64,000 nucleotides of DNA from Pseudobacteriovorax antillogorgiicola (GCF_900177345.1 NZ_FWZT01000001.1:372001-436000); one strand, 5' to 3'; positions 6,976-16,601 are shown, counted from the first letter of the stretch. The notes: generated from the sequence alone by a model not told the origin. A program made the numbers and translations.

Positions 6976-8661
6976 ATGTCTGTGATCCATGTTAGTTCCG
7001 ACAAAATTTGCTCGGACAAAGAGACTGATATGAGCCATTTAAAAACCACAATTGAATCTTTAGACCCAAAAAAGCTCCACGTTCTGTTTATGGGCGGCTG
7101 TGGATCATTTGGAATGAATATAACTGCTTACATTTACGGGGATAAGCTCTATCTCGTGGATGTGGGCCTCGCCTTTGCCAGCGACTATGAGATTGGCATC
7201 GATAGCCACGTGCCCGACTTGACCTCCCTGATGGAATGCTTCGATCAAGTAGAAGCCTATTTCATCACCCATGGACATGAGGATCATGTGGGAGCCTTGC
7301 CGCTGATATTAGAGCGGTGGCCGGCTCCTGTTTACATGACTGCTTGGACCGAAAAAATTTTTATGGATCGAATTCAAAAGTTTGGCTCTCGAATCCAGCC
7401 AGAGGTCCATGTGGTCAGCCCCGGTGATCGTATTCGTGGCGGAAATCTTTTTGTCGATTGGGTTCATATCCCTCACTCAATTCCAGGATGCTGCTGTCTC
7501 TTGATAACTGCTGATAAGACCACAGTTTTTCATACAGGAGATTTTAAATTCGACCATCAGCCTTTTGGAGAGCCAGGACCTGATGTGGGCTTCCTTAAGT
7601 CGATAGCCCCTGTGACAGCAATGATTGCCGACAGCACAAACAGCGGTCATGAAGGAAAATGTCCCAGTGAAACAAGCGTCCAGGAGACGATCTACCAATG
7701 CTTTAAAACCAGTCAAGGGATGATTGTTTTTTCCACGTTCTCAAGCAATTTCTGGCGACTCCGTATTGTCTTAGAGGCTTGCTCAAAGCTGAAGAAAAAG
7801 GTGTTCCTTTCGGGTGCTTCCATATTAAAGACCTTAGAGATAGCCAGCCAAGTCTTTGGATATCATCCGCCAGAAGGATTGATTATTGACGAAAGCCAAA
7901 TTCCACACCAAGAGCGATCTAGTCTAGTGGTGATTGCAAGTGGTAGCCAAGGAGAACCCCGATCTGGTCTGCGACGAATCGTATTTGGTGAACACAAACA
8001 TGTGAGCTTGAATGCAGGTGATACCATCATTCTATCGTCACGAGTCATCCCAGGAAATGAAAAGTCAGTGGCTATGATTACCAGTGAAGCGCATAAAAAG
8101 GGCGTCTATGTTCGTACCAATAAATCAGATCCAGGAATTCATGTGAGTGGCCATGCTCATCGTGGTGATCTATCAGAACTCATTGAACTGATTCAACCCA
8201 AGCACTATATCCCTGTTCACGGAACATTTACTCAGCTAAAAGCCAATGAAGAGCTACACCCCCATTCTGTTTCAGTAGAAAACGGTAGTCTCGTTCGAGT
8301 TGCCGAGCGTAACGTAAAGGTTGAGGACACTTTCGACTTCGATAAGCTATTTGTTGACTCCTGGTCGCAGAGGCCTATGAGCTACGAATCCATGCGAAAG
8401 CGACATAAGATTGGTGATTCAGGGCTTGCCGTTATAAGCGGCCACCTATTCAACATTGACGTTGAGTTCTTTGGTCTGCCATTTGACAATGAAGCCCATC
8501 AAACCAAGAGTGCAGAAGACATCAGAGCCATTATCGCCGAGGGTCACCACAAAACCGAGAATCTCGACGATCTTAACGAGTGGGCCAGGCTTCACTGCCG
8601 GCGCTACCTTTCTAGCCTATTTGTTAAAAAGCCCGTGGTCATTTCAAAGATTTTCTCTTAA
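6976..8661 (+). CDS. rnj: RNase J-type metallo-beta-lactamase ribonuclease
   Basis: A 561-residue protein of the beta-CASP metallo-beta-lactamase group. The metal-binding motif THGHEDHVG is at about 98-106, and GDFKFDH and a late SGHAHRGDL block are also present. The order and length fit RNase J, a 5'-3' exo/endoribonuclease in RNA maturation and decay. An alternative start is the ATG at 7030, which gives a more usual N-terminus; neither has a strong ribosome site. It begins 11 nt after the AgmX-like gene and ends 13 nt before the NUDIX gene, so all six genes from 3479 may share a transcript. Confidence 0.88.
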   Translation: MSVIHVSSDKICSDKETDMSHLKTTIESLDPKKLHVLFMGGCGSFGMNITAYIYGDKLYLVDVGLAFASDYEIGIDSHVPDLTSLMECFDQVEAYFITHGHEDHVGALPLILERWPAPVYMTAWTEKIFMDRIQKFGSRIQPEVHVVSPGDRIRGGNLFVDWVHIPHSIPGCCCLLITADKTTVFHTGDFKFDHQPFGEPGPDVGFLKSIAPVTAMIADSTNSGHEGKCPSETSVQETIYQCFKTSQGMIVFSTFSSNFWRLRIVLEACSKLKKKVFLSGASILKTLEIASQVFGYHPPEGLIIDESQIPHQERSSLVVIASGSQGEPRSGLRRIVFGEHKHVSLNAGDTIILSSRVIPGNEKSVAMITSEAHKKGVYVRTNKSDPGIHVSGHAHRGDLSELIELIQPKHYIPVHGTFTQLKANEELHPHSVSVENGSLVRVAERNVKVEDTFDFDKLFVDSWSQRPMSYESMRKRHKIGDSGLAVISGHLFNIDVEFFGLPFDNEAHQTKSAEDIRAIIAEGHHKTENLDDLNEWARLHCRRYLSSLFVKKPVVISKIFS

Positions 8662-8674
8662 AGGGAGGCGTCCT

Positions 8675-9220
8675 ATGCAGTGGACGGTGAAGCAAGTTAG
8701 AACGCTGTTAGAGGCCAGACCATTTGCCGTACAAGCTATCGATCTGATCGATAATCGCAAAAAGAAGGAGTTGAACTACCCATTTTATAGACTGAAAGCC
8801 CCTGATTGGGTCAATGTCCTCGCCATTACAGAGGGTCAAAAAGCCGTGCTTGTGAAGCAGCAACGTGTGGGGACTATGACAGATACTCTGGAAATTCCAG
8901 GGGGCGTGATTGATGAAGGTGAAGACCCTAAGGTAGCAGCCATTCGAGAGCTTGAGGAAGAAACTGGTTACCGAGCAAAACGTGTTGAGCACGTCGCAAC
9001 AATCAACCCCAATCCGGCAATAATGACAAACAATGTCCATATGTTCGTCGCTTTGGATTGCGCCATACCGCAAGACCGAAAGCTCTTCCCCGATGAAAAC
9101 GAGTCTATCGACATTATCACCTGTGACGTTAAGGAACTGATACCTAAAACATTGAACCAGGAAATCAACAGTGCCCTTGCAGCCTTAACCATTCACATGT
9201 GCCGGGACTACTTTTCCTAG
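8675..9220 (+). CDS. NUDIX hydrolase (ADP-ribose pyrophosphatase-like)
   Basis: A 181-residue protein with a perfect NUDIX box at 77-99 (GX5EX7REUXEEXGU; core RELEEETGY), preceded by LEIPGG, as in ADP-ribose/ADP-sugar pyrophosphatases. The start is fixed by AGGGAGG about 7 nt before the ATG at 8675; the frame is open further upstream only inside the RNase J gene. The reaction is hydrolysis of a nucleoside diphosphate linked to another group; the precise substrate is not readable. Coupling with an RNase J gene could hint at RNA 5'-end or nucleotide clean-up work, but that is inference. Confidence 0.9.
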   Translation: MQWTVKQVRTLLEARPFAVQAIDLIDNRKKKELNYPFYRLKAPDWVNVLAITEGQKAVLVKQQRVGTMTDTLEIPGGVIDEGEDPKVAAIRELEEETGYRAKRVEHVATINPNPAIMTNNVHMFVALDCAIPQDRKLFPDENESIDIITCDVKELIPKTLNQEINSALAALTIHMCRDYFS

Positions 9221-9266
9221 AATGTCCTGACGCAGGTAGGTGTCAATGTGTCTTTGGAACTTAGTC

Positions 9267-9295
9267 TTGCAAAACGACGGACTCTTGGCTATAGA
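9267..9295 (+). promoter_or_regulatory. sigma-70-type promoter for the isocitrate dehydrogenase gene
   Basis: TTGCAA at 9267-9272 and TATAGA at 9290-9295 are separated by 17 bp. The pair lies in the 112-bp gap before the dehydrogenase gene, leaving a leader of about 30 nt. The match is good at both elements. No operator was recognised. Confidence 0.5.
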
Positions 9296-9332
9296 GATCA
9301 TCCCTCGATAGAATCAACGATCGGAGACACCA

Positions 9333-10328
9333 ATGAGAAAAGTTACTTTAGTCGAAGGTGATGGCATCGGACCAGAGATCACCCAAAGCGTTCAGCACAT
9401 TTTAGAAGCTGCTGGTGCCCAAATTGAGTGGGACGCACACGAAATCGGCCTTACAACATATGAAAAAACTGGCACACTTATTCCGCAGGAATTCATCGAT
9501 AGCCTTGAAAATAATGGCGTTGCTCTCAAAGGCCCCACGACAACTCCCGTTGGCGGTGGCCATCGGTCAATTAATGTATCCATGAGACAACTCTTTAAGC
9601 TCTATGCGAACGTACGCCCCATCAAGACCATCAAAGGACTCCCGAGTCGATACGAAAATGTCGATATGATTATCGTCCGTGAAAACTCGGAAGACCTTTA
9701 CAAAGGTATCGAGTACAAAGTCTCAGAAGGTGTTGCCCAGGGTATTAAATTGATTACTGCCGAGGCTTCGGAGCGCATTGGCCGTCATGCATTCGAACTT
9801 GCTCAAAAGCTTGGTCGGAAAAAAGTTACCGTCGTCCACAAAGCGAATATCATGAAGTTTACTGACGGTCTCTTTTTGGAGTCCGTTCGAAAGGTCGCTG
9901 CAAACTACACAGGCATCGAGCTGGATGAGCTAATTGTCGACAATTGCTGTATGCAGATGGTGACGAAGCCGGAGCAGTTTGATGTGATTGTCACCGAAAA
10001 TCTATACGGAGACATTCTTTCGGATTTAGCTGCTGGATTAATTGGCGGCCTAGGACTAGCTTCCGGTGCCAATATCGGGCAAAAGCAGGCGATCTTTGAG
10101 GCTGCTCATGGATCTGCTCCAGACATTGCCGGCAAAGACTTAGCAAACCCGACCGCCCTCCTTATGAGTGCGACGGCGATGCTCGATCATATCAACCAAA
10201 GTGATGTGGCTGCTAGAATCGAATCGGCCTTGAAAAAAACGCTCGCGAACCCAGAGACGCGAACAAAAGACTTAGGTGGGACACTAGGGTGCAAAGGCTT
10301 TACAGAAGCCATTATATCCAACCTCTAA
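9333..10328 (+). CDS. NAD-dependent isocitrate dehydrogenase (IDH3-like)
   Basis: A 331-residue beta-decarboxylating dehydrogenase. It shows VEGDGIGPEI at the N-terminus, the substrate block SINVSMRQLFKLYANVRP, IVRENSEDLYKGIEY, the metal-binding ENLYGDILSDLAAGL and the cofactor-region block EAAHGSAPDIAGK. The Ser-Ile-Asn block and length fit the short NAD-type isocitrate dehydrogenases rather than 3-isopropylmalate dehydrogenase. It would convert isocitrate to 2-oxoglutarate in the TCA cycle, the same pathway as sdhCAB at 18-21.6 kb. A GGAG site lies 6 nt before the ATG. A homoisocitrate dehydrogenase role is less likely but possible. Confidence 0.85.
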   Translation: MRKVTLVEGDGIGPEITQSVQHILEAAGAQIEWDAHEIGLTTYEKTGTLIPQEFIDSLENNGVALKGPTTTPVGGGHRSINVSMRQLFKLYANVRPIKTIKGLPSRYENVDMIIVRENSEDLYKGIEYKVSEGVAQGIKLITAEASERIGRHAFELAQKLGRKKVTVVHKANIMKFTDGLFLESVRKVAANYTGIELDELIVDNCCMQMVTKPEQFDVIVTENLYGDILSDLAAGLIGGLGLASGANIGQKQAIFEAAHGSAPDIAGKDLANPTALLMSATAMLDHINQSDVAARIESALKKTLANPETRTKDLGGTLGCKGFTEAIISNL

Positions 10329-10337
10329 TCTCCCTCC

Positions 10338-10394
10338 AAGAGAGCGTACATCGCTCTCTTAACTCCCTTCTTTAACTTGGAAATCTAAGTTAAA
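10338..10394 (+). terminator. double hairpin downstream of isocitrate dehydrogenase
   Basis: A perfect 9-bp stem (AAGAGAGCG, loop TACAT, CGCTCTCTT) at 10338-10360 is followed by an 8-bp stem (TTTAACTT / AAGTTAAA) at 10371-10394. Both sit directly after the stop codon in a gene-free interval. Neither has a good U-run, so transcript-end stabilisation or Rho-assisted termination is as likely as intrinsic termination. Confidence 0.45.
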
Positions 10395-10475
10395 GAATGT
10401 CTCAATCAAGCCGATACCTTCCATGTAATCTAGCATTTACATCATTAATTTTATTGCAAAAAAGGCCGTTTCCAA

Positions 10476-11225
10476 GTGAGAATCAAGCGAGTTAAAGGAG
10501 TCGGAGCTACCGATGTTGGTCGTGTCAGATCAACAAACCAAGACTCTTTTTTAGTGAATAACGAACTTGGCCTTTTTATAGTGGCAGACGGCATGGGTGG
10601 TCATGCTGGTGGAGAAATCGCCAGTAGAATTTGCGTTGAGCGAATTCAGCAGTGGGTGCAGGATAAGAAGGCTGAGATGGAGAAAGCAGAAAGGCACCCT
10701 GATCCAAAGATCATGACCAGCCTAGCGAATTCGGTGAATTTTGCCTCAGCTAAAATCTACGAACATTCTCTCGAAGACCCCACACTTCGAGGTATGGGTA
10801 CGACGGCAACTGCGGTTAAAATTTTCAATAATTACGCATATTTTGCCCATGTGGGTGATAGTCGGCTTTATTTGGTCCGAAAAGGTTTTATATACCAGAT
10901 CACCTTCGATCACTCGTTGGTGAATGAGCAGGTGAGAGCTGGTATTTTAACCCCAGAGGAGGCGGAAGTTCATCACTTAAAGAATGTTATCACCCGTAGT
11001 GTAGGATATCAGGAAGAAGAGGACGTCGATGCCTCATGCCTCGCACTAGAGTCGGATGACTACCTCTTACTATGCAGCGATGGTCTTCATGGTAAAATAA
11101 GTGATGCAGAGCTATCGAATGCTGTCAGTCGAAACGGCTTAAACTCTGTCAATAGTATGGTAAGGCTGGCAAATGAGCGCGGAGGGGAGGATAATATTAC
11201 TGCCCTCGTGGTCGAAATCGAATAA
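10476..11225 (+). CDS. PP2C-family serine/threonine protein phosphatase
   Basis: A 249-residue cytoplasmic phosphatase with the PP2C metal-binding series: RSTNQDS at 18-24, ADGMGGHAGG at 37-46, HVGDSRLYLV, CSDGLHGKISD and a C-terminal GGEDNITALVVE. It would remove phosphate from Ser/Thr residues, opposing Hanks-type kinases; no kinase gene lies in the window. The FHA-containing protein at 1710 is a possible reader of the same phosphorylation. The start codon is GTG with a weak ribosome site. It is followed 17 nt later by the M23 peptidase gene, probably in one operon. Confidence 0.9.
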   Translation: MRIKRVKGVGATDVGRVRSTNQDSFLVNNELGLFIVADGMGGHAGGEIASRICVERIQQWVQDKKAEMEKAERHPDPKIMTSLANSVNFASAKIYEHSLEDPTLRGMGTTATAVKIFNNYAYFAHVGDSRLYLVRKGFIYQITFDHSLVNEQVRAGILTPEEAEVHHLKNVITRSVGYQEEEDVDASCLALESDDYLLLCSDGLHGKISDAELSNAVSRNGLNSVNSMVRLANERGGEDNITALVVEIE

Positions 11226-11242
11226 TGGAGTGAGCCTACGCA

Positions 11243-12187
11243 ATGAAGCGTTTGACAATACTAATTATCCCTGAAAATGCGAGCCAAACCAAGCAACTGA
11301 AGATCCCCAAGTTTGCCTTACGTTCCTTGGCTGTTGGGTCCCTATTTCTAACCAGTCTTTTGGGCTATTTAGTATTCGATTATATCGAACTGCGTTCGAT
11401 CAGGACCTCTTACAAAAAAATACTTGCTGAAAATCAGGGACTCAAAGGCGAGGCCCGTCTTCTTATGAGCAATCTAGATGAGGTAAAAAACTCACTCCAG
11501 AGAGTTCAGGACTATAGTGAGAAACTAGGTGATCTTACCCAGCTCAAGGTTAAGAAGTTCTCTCGCAAAACGGGCATTGGCCCTCTCACCCCCGAAGAGT
11601 TTCGCTATGCCGAAAAGAATATGACCGAAAACACGGCCCAGAAGAATTTACCCCTGGGGATCGATATGGACAAACTTGTGTTTCGCTCCGTCTTCGATCG
11701 GGTCCAAAGCATTGGTAATCGTGCCAATCGCAATGCTCTTGAGATGCAAAAGCTTTTGTCGACGCTTAGCCAGCAACGCAGCCTCCTATCATCGATTCCG
11801 TCGGCCACACCAGTTGATGGCTGGATCACCTCTGGCTTCGGCCCTAGGATTTCGCCTTTCACCGGACAAAAGACGATGCATAAAGGTATTGATGTCGCCG
11901 CCCCCATGGGAACTCCCATCTACGCCCCTGCAGATGGAGTTGTGATCTTCAGTGGGGCCAAGGCAGGCTTTGGCAACTTTATCATGATTGCACATGGCTA
12001 CGGGGTTGTATCCCGCTTTGGTCACAATGCGCAGAATATGGTTCAACCCGGTCAAAAAGTCAAGAGAGGCGACCAAATCGCCACCGTTGGAATGACTGGA
12101 AGATCCACTGGACCTCACCTCCACTACGAGATTCTGGTCAATGGCAGATACTCAGACCCCAAGAAATTCATCCTGGATATCCAATAA
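11243..12187 (+). CDS. membrane-anchored M23 (LytM) peptidase
   Basis: A 314-residue protein with a cytoplasmic N-terminus, one helix (ALRSLAVGSLFLTSLLGYLV at about 27-46), a coiled-coil-prone segment at about 50-100 and a C-terminal M23 domain. The domain shows SGFGPRISPFTG, the metal-binding HKGIDVAAPMGTP (H and D) and HLHYEI (HxH). These residues are intact, so it should be a zinc endopeptidase cutting peptidoglycan cross-bridges, rather than a degenerate EnvC/NlpD-type activator. The anchor and coiled coil resemble the MepM group. It follows a PP2C gene by 17 nt. Confidence 0.9.
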   Translation: MKRLTILIIPENASQTKQLKIPKFALRSLAVGSLFLTSLLGYLVFDYIELRSIRTSYKKILAENQGLKGEARLLMSNLDEVKNSLQRVQDYSEKLGDLTQLKVKKFSRKTGIGPLTPEEFRYAEKNMTENTAQKNLPLGIDMDKLVFRSVFDRVQSIGNRANRNALEMQKLLSTLSQQRSLLSSIPSATPVDGWITSGFGPRISPFTGQKTMHKGIDVAAPMGTPIYAPADGVVIFSGAKAGFGNFIMIAHGYGVVSRFGHNAQNMVQPGQKVKRGDQIATVGMTGRSTGPHLHYEILVNGRYSDPKKFILDIQ

Positions 12188-12254
12188 GTCTATATTTTGA
12201 CCTGCCACACCGTCAATAACCCTTAAAGTTCTTTAATGGTTCTCGACCTATAGT

Positions 12255-12290
12255 CACATTGTTAGTAAATGTGGATTTTGGGTTTTTTTT
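12255..12290 (+). terminator. candidate intrinsic terminator after the M23 gene
   Basis: A 6-bp stem CACATT / AATGTG with a 7-nt loop is followed within 8 nt by TTTTTTTT (GATTTTGGGTTTTTTTT). It lies about 70 bp after the M23 stop and before secA. The stem is short, so efficiency is doubtful. Confidence 0.45.
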
Positions 12291-12376
12291 CTCGCCACGC
12301 AGCAAGTATACTTACCAGCGTTTTAGTGAGTCTAAACAACATACAAGAAGAGCATCATAAATAAAACGAGACAAGC

Positions 12377-15010
12377 ATGTTAAATCTGGCCAAGAAAATC
12401 TTTGGGACTAAAAACGATCGGGAACTCAAGCGATATCGTATGATCGTCGACGACATTAACAAACTAGAATCAAGTTTGGAGAAGCTGAGCGACGACGAGC
12501 TACGGCAAAAGACCCAAGAGTTCAAAGACAAACTGGCTAAAGGGGCAACTCAGTACGATATCTTACCAGAAGCTTTCGCCACAGTCCGCGAGGCTTCGAA
12601 GAGAACCCTTGGCATGCGCCACTTTGATGTTCAGATGGTTGGTGGTATCGCGCTGTTCGAAGGACGTATCGCTGAGATGAAAACTGGTGAAGGTAAAACC
12701 CTCACAGCAACCCTTCCTGTGTATTTACATGCCTTGTCAGGCAAAGGCGCCCACGTGGTGACCGTCAATGACTACCTGGCTTCGACTCAATCAGAAGAAA
12801 TGGGCCAGCTTTACGGCTTCCTTGGAATGACTACGGGCCTGATCGTTCATGGACTCAATGATGAGCAACGTCGCGAAGCCTATCACTCAGATATTACCTA
12901 CGGGACCAATAACGAATTCGGTTTTGACTACCTCAGAGATAATATGAAAACCGATCTCGGCCGCTATGTGCAGCGAGATCACAACTTCTGTATCGTCGAT
13001 GAGGTTGACTCCATCCTTATCGACGAGGCGCGAACGCCTCTCATCATCTCTGGCCCTGCAGAAACCAACACCGAAATCTATGCAACGGTCAATGCGACAA
13101 TTCCTGGCTTGCAAAAGGATAGCGACTATATAGTCGACGAAAAGTCGCGGAACGTTTCTCTAACAGAAGATGGCATCAGCAAGCTTGAGAAAAGGCTGCG
13201 GGTTGAAAATCTTTACGATCCATCTAACATTGAGTACCTCCACCACGTTCAGCAAGCTCTGAAGGCCCATGTAGTCTTTAAGAAGGACGTTGATTATGTT
13301 GTCCGTGATAATAAAGTCATCATCGTTGATGAGTTCACCGGACGATTGATGCCTGGTCGACGTTACTCTGATGGCCTTCATGGTGCACTGGAAGCCAAAG
13401 AGCATTTACCCGTTGAAAACGAGACCCAAGTTCTCGCTTCGATTACCTTTCAAAACTATTTCCGACTCTACAGTAGCCTCGCTGGTATGACTGGTACTGC
13501 TGATACTGAGGCGGTTGAATTTAAGAAAATCTATGAGCTTGACGTTGTTGTCATCCCCACGAACAAACCCATCGCTCGTCAGGATGATCAAGATGAGATC
13601 TACCGCACAGCACGGGAGAAGTTCAATGTGATCGCCGACGAGATTGCTAAGGCTCAAAAGCAAGGCCAGCCGGTCCTTGTGGGTACCGTATCGGTTGAGA
13701 AATCAGAGTTATTGGCGTCGCTACTACGCCAACGCAATATTCCCCACGAGATCCTTAACGCGAAAAACCATGGCCGTGAGGCGTCAATCATTGCTAACGC
13801 GGGCCAAAAGGGAAATGTCACAATCTCCACAAACATGGCCGGCCGAGGTACTGACATTAAGCTCGGTGAAGGGGTTTCAGCGGTAGGCGGACTTTTTGTT
13901 ATCGGTACCGAACGCCATGAGTCGCGACGTATCGATAATCAGCTTCGTGGTCGTTCTGGACGTCAAGGTGACCCTGGTCGCAGTAAGTTCTTCCTTTCTC
14001 TCGAAGACGATCTCATGAGAATCTTCGCCTCCGACCGACTGTCAGCAATTATGAGCAGGCTCGGCATGAAGGAAGGGGAAGCGATTATTTCTCCCATGGT
14101 TACAAGAGCCATCGAAAAAGCTCAAAAACGTGTGGAAGAGCAAAACTTTTCCAGCCGAAAACACGTCCTTGAGTACGACGATGTCATGAATCAGCAGAGA
14201 AAAGTGGTCTATGGTCGTCGCCGTAACATCTTGGACGGTACGGTTGACTTATCCTTCATGAAAGACTCCGTCGAGGGAATCACAGAGGGTATATGCGCAA
14301 AGTACTCTCCTGAGCTTACCAATCAGCCGTCGTATGATATGAAGGCCATTCAAGAAGAGCTCAGCAACGAATTCCATATGGATTTAGATCTCAATATCGA
14401 TGCCGAAGATGCAAGTATGGACGCTCTCCTTCATGCAACACAGGAAATCGTCCTTAAGCACTACAATGACAAGAAACTCAAGGTTAGCGAAGATATCATG
14501 AAAAAGGTGGAAGCCTTTGTTTATCTTCAAATTCTTGACCAAACTTGGAAAGATCATCTCCGGGCGATGGATCAATTGCAAGACAATGTTCGCTTGCGTG
14601 GCTATGCACAGCGAGACCCACTTCAAGAATACAAAAAAGAGGCTTTCAATCTATTCGAAAGCATGATGGGCCGCATTGAAGACGAGACAACTCTAGCACT
14701 TGTACGGATGCCTCCACCGGAGCTAGCCACAGAGCAAGATTTGGAAGTCGAAGAGCCCGACACAACGCAAATGAACTTCGCACACCCTGAAGCTGGCCCC
14801 GCACAAGCGGCTCCTGCTCCAAGTGGCAATGCAGAAGATGATGGCATGATCTACCATGGCTCTCGTTCAGGGCATGTCGAGACCGAGCCAAAAGCTCAAC
14901 CATTTAAGCGGGATCTGGATAAAATTGGGCGCAATGATCCTTGTCCCTGTGGTTCTGGCAAAAAATTCAAGAAGTGTCACGGTCGCCCCGGAGCTGAACC
15001 TCTCGCCTAG
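12377..15010 (+). CDS. secA: preprotein translocase ATPase SecA
   Basis: An 877-residue motor ATPase that drives Sec-dependent export through SecYEG. It shows the Walker A region [14 protein letters not shown], the DEAD-like block [17 protein letters not shown], the preprotein cross-linking domain and the helicase-like motif [13 protein letters not shown]. The C-terminal zinc-binding tail [17 protein letters not shown] fits SecB/ribosome contact. Length and order are normal for proteobacterial SecA. A strong hairpin terminator follows the stop. YajC, an accessory Sec subunit, is encoded at 25.4-25.8 kb. Confidence 0.98.
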   Translation: MLNLAKKIFGTKNDRELKRYRMIVDDINKLESSLEKLSDDELRQKTQEFKDKLAKGATQYDILPEAFATVREASKRTLGMRHFDVQMVGGIALFEGRIAEMKTGEGKTLTATLPVYLHALSGKGAHVVTVNDYLASTQSEEMGQLYGFLGMTTGLIVHGLNDEQRREAYHSDITYGTNNEFGFDYLRDNMKTDLGRYVQRDHNFCIVDEVDSILIDEARTPLIISGPAETNTEIYATVNATIPGLQKDSDYIVDEKSRNVSLTEDGISKLEKRLRVENLYDPSNIEYLHHVQQALKAHVVFKKDVDYVVRDNKVIIVDEFTGRLMPGRRYSDGLHGALEAKEHLPVENETQVLASITFQNYFRLYSSLAGMTGTADTEAVEFKKIYELDVVVIPTNKPIARQDDQDEIYRTAREKFNVIADEIAKAQKQGQPVLVGTVSVEKSELLASLLRQRNIPHEILNAKNHGREASIIANAGQKGNVTISTNMAGRGTDIKLGEGVSAVGGLFVIGTERHESRRIDNQLRGRSGRQGDPGRSKFFLSLEDDLMRIFASDRLSAIMSRLGMKEGEAIISPMVTRAIEKAQKRVEEQNFSSRKHVLEYDDVMNQQRKVVYGRRRNILDGTVDLSFMKDSVEGITEGICAKYSPELTNQPSYDMKAIQEELSNEFHMDLDLNIDAEDASMDALLHATQEIVLKHYNDKKLKVSEDIMKKVEAFVYLQILDQTWKDHLRAMDQLQDNVRLRGYAQRDPLQEYKKEAFNLFESMMGRIEDETTLALVRMPPPELATEQDLEVEEPDTTQMNFAHPEAGPAQAAPAPSGNAEDDGMIYHGSRSGHVETEPKAQPFKRDLDKIGRNDPCPCGSGKKFKKCHGRPGAEPLA

Positions 15011-15038
15011 GGGCAAGCTCATACAGATGGAAAATTAA

Positions 15039-15068
15039 AAGCCAAGCTTACGAAAGCTTGGCTTTTTT
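15039..15068 (+). terminator. Rho-independent terminator of secA
   Basis: An 11-bp perfect stem AAGCCAAGCTT / AAGCTTGGCTT with the loop ACGA, running into a T-run (TTTTTT). It starts 29 bp after the SecA stop codon. Confidence 0.9.
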
Positions 15069-15104
15069 GTCATAATAAGCACTGAATGTCACGGGGAGGA
15101 GCTG

Positions 15105-15476
15105 GTGAAGCGGGTTTTTGAATTTATCCCAACGGACCATGATATCATCGTCTCACGTACCTTGGTCATGGTTCATCAGGCCATTGATGCAGCGTTCCCG
15201 AATGCTGCACCCGCATCACAAAGATTTGCAAAAACTGCTTTTGGGGGCGATGAACCTACCCTCACCCAAGGTGTTGGTGGAGGAGAGTGGGCTCAGATCA
15301 ATATGGAAGACACCGCTCCCAAGAAGAAACTCTATGTTTCCGAAGAATCCGTGCTTCCCGAAGACGAACCAACACTTTCAAAAGAACTATTTCAGCAGAA
15401 ACTCTGGAAGCAGAGCTTGATTGGCATTATCACAATCGCGATCTGCGCTCTTATTGTTTACTTCGTTATTGGCTAG
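15105..15476 (+). CDS. small tail-anchored membrane protein of unknown function
   Basis: A 123-residue protein with a soluble N-terminal part and one C-terminal hydrophobic helix (LIGIITIAICALIVYFVIG at about 105-123) that ends the protein, a tail-anchor layout. The motifs FEFIPTDHDIIVSRT and the acidic linker EDEPTLS match no family known to me. The GTG start is well supported by GGGGAGGA 4-11 nt upstream. It sits between the secA terminator and rph as a single gene. Function is unknown. Confidence 0.7.
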   Translation: MKRVFEFIPTDHDIIVSRTLVMVHQAIDAAFPNAAPASQRFAKTAFGGDEPTLTQGVGGGEWAQINMEDTAPKKKLYVSEESVLPEDEPTLSKELFQQKLWKQSLIGIITIAICALIVYFVIG

Positions 15477-15603
15477 TATCTTGGATTTTTACCGAGCAAG
15501 AGCCTGGTAGAATCATTTTCTTAGTTCTTGTCAAGAGCTGCTCGGTTAGTTAAACAGAACAATCTGCGTTTTATACTGCGCCTCTTACTTGTAAGGAATC
15601 TAT

Positions 15604-16338
15604 ATGTTACGACACGACGGACGGTCTTCAGACCAGATGCGCCCCCTCAGAATAGTCCCAAACTACACGAAACACGCTGCTGGTAGCGTACTTCTCGAAT
15701 TTGGCGAAACAAAAGTTATCTGTACGGCATCGGTTGACGAGGGAGTCCCTTCATTTCTACGCAATGCAACACCGGCTCAAGGTTGGCTTACTGCAGAGTA
15801 CTCAATGCTTCCCGGCTCCACGCAAACTCGTTCAAGGCGCGAGCGCCCTTCCCCATCAGGTCGGTCGCAGGAAATCCAACGACTTATTGGTCGCTCAATA
15901 CGCGGCATCATTGATTTAACCAAATGCCCTGATTTCACGTTTACACTGGATTGTGATGTCATACAGGCAGATGGCGGCACGAGAACGGCTTCGATCACTG
16001 GTGCCTACGTGGCCCTGAAGATCGCCGTGGATAAGCTTCTTCGATCTGGCAAACTAAATCAGAACCCGCTCACAGATGCTGTCGCTGCAGTATCTGTTGG
16101 TCTTCGTGATAGCGCAGTTTTGGTTGATCTCGACTACCAAGAAGATAGTACCGCTGACCTAGATATGAATGTCGTCATGACTCAGAGTGGAAAGTTCTTA
16201 GAGATCCAAGGAACAGCTGAAAGAGCAGCCTTCTCCAAAGAGCAGGTTCTTGAGATCATGAATGCAGCTGAAGCCGCACTAAACCCTGTGTTTGACCTGC
16301 AGCATGAAGCAGCTGACGGCCGTGAGGTTGAGTCTTAA
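15604..16338 (+). CDS. rph: ribonuclease PH
   Basis: A 244-residue phosphorolytic 3'-5' exoribonuclease that trims tRNA 3' ends. It has the family N-terminus RHDGRSSDQMRPLRI, GSVLLEFGETKVICTASV, the Arg-rich RSRRERPSPSGRSQEIQRLIGRS phosphate-binding region (within about residues 78-100), DCDVIQADGGTRTASITGA and the acidic EDSTADLDMNVVM block. All expected motifs and the length are normal. A TATACT element about 25 bp upstream is a weak promoter candidate. The stop codon overlaps the stop of a small convergent gene by 3 nt. Confidence 0.97.
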   Translation: MLRHDGRSSDQMRPLRIVPNYTKHAAGSVLLEFGETKVICTASVDEGVPSFLRNATPAQGWLTAEYSMLPGSTQTRSRRERPSPSGRSQEIQRLIGRSIRGIIDLTKCPDFTFTLDCDVIQADGGTRTASITGAYVALKIAVDKLLRSGKLNQNPLTDAVAAVSVGLRDSAVLVDLDYQEDSTADLDMNVVMTQSGKFLEIQGTAERAAFSKEQVLEIMNAAEAALNPVFDLQHEAADGREVES

Positions 16339-16505
16339 GATTTTGGCTTGGAGGGCCTTTCATCTGGCTCTCCTTCATAGGGGCAATGGCGACAGCCGTT
16401 GCCACAGCAGTACCCTCGCTTTTTCAGATAGGCCTCTGTTAACACCATCAAGCCATCTTCGAAGTAATAATCCTCATTCTCGATCAGCTTTTCCAAGCTC
16501 GCCAC
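16335..16505 (-). CDS. 56-residue Cys-rich protein, DUF5522-like
   Basis: A very short gene convergent with rph. The translation shows IENEDYYFEDGLMVLTEAYL followed by KKRGYCCGNGCRHCPY, then a polar tail ending in KPKS. The four-cysteine C-C-x3-C-x2-C core with RGYCCGNGCRHCPY is characteristic of the small DUF5522-type proteins found widely in Gram-negative bacteria; their function is unknown, and metal binding is plausible. The start is taken as the GTG at 16505 because a stop codon lies four codons upstream; the TTG at 16496 is an alternative. The stop codons of this gene and rph interlock. Confidence 0.8.
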   Translation of the reverse strand: MASLEKLIENEDYYFEDGLMVLTEAYLKKRGYCCGNGCRHCPYEGEPDERPSKPKS

Positions 16506-16601
16506 ACCTGTAATTTATAAATTAATATTCGGTAGTTATCGTCTAATTCTCATGATTTTTCTAATCTTTCCGATACTATAGCATAATCTCACGAGGCTAC
16601 T

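Noticed and set aside
8456-8674. Longer N-terminus for the NUDIX protein
   Set aside because: It lies fully inside the RNase J gene and the AGGGAGG ribosome site marks the ATG at 8675.
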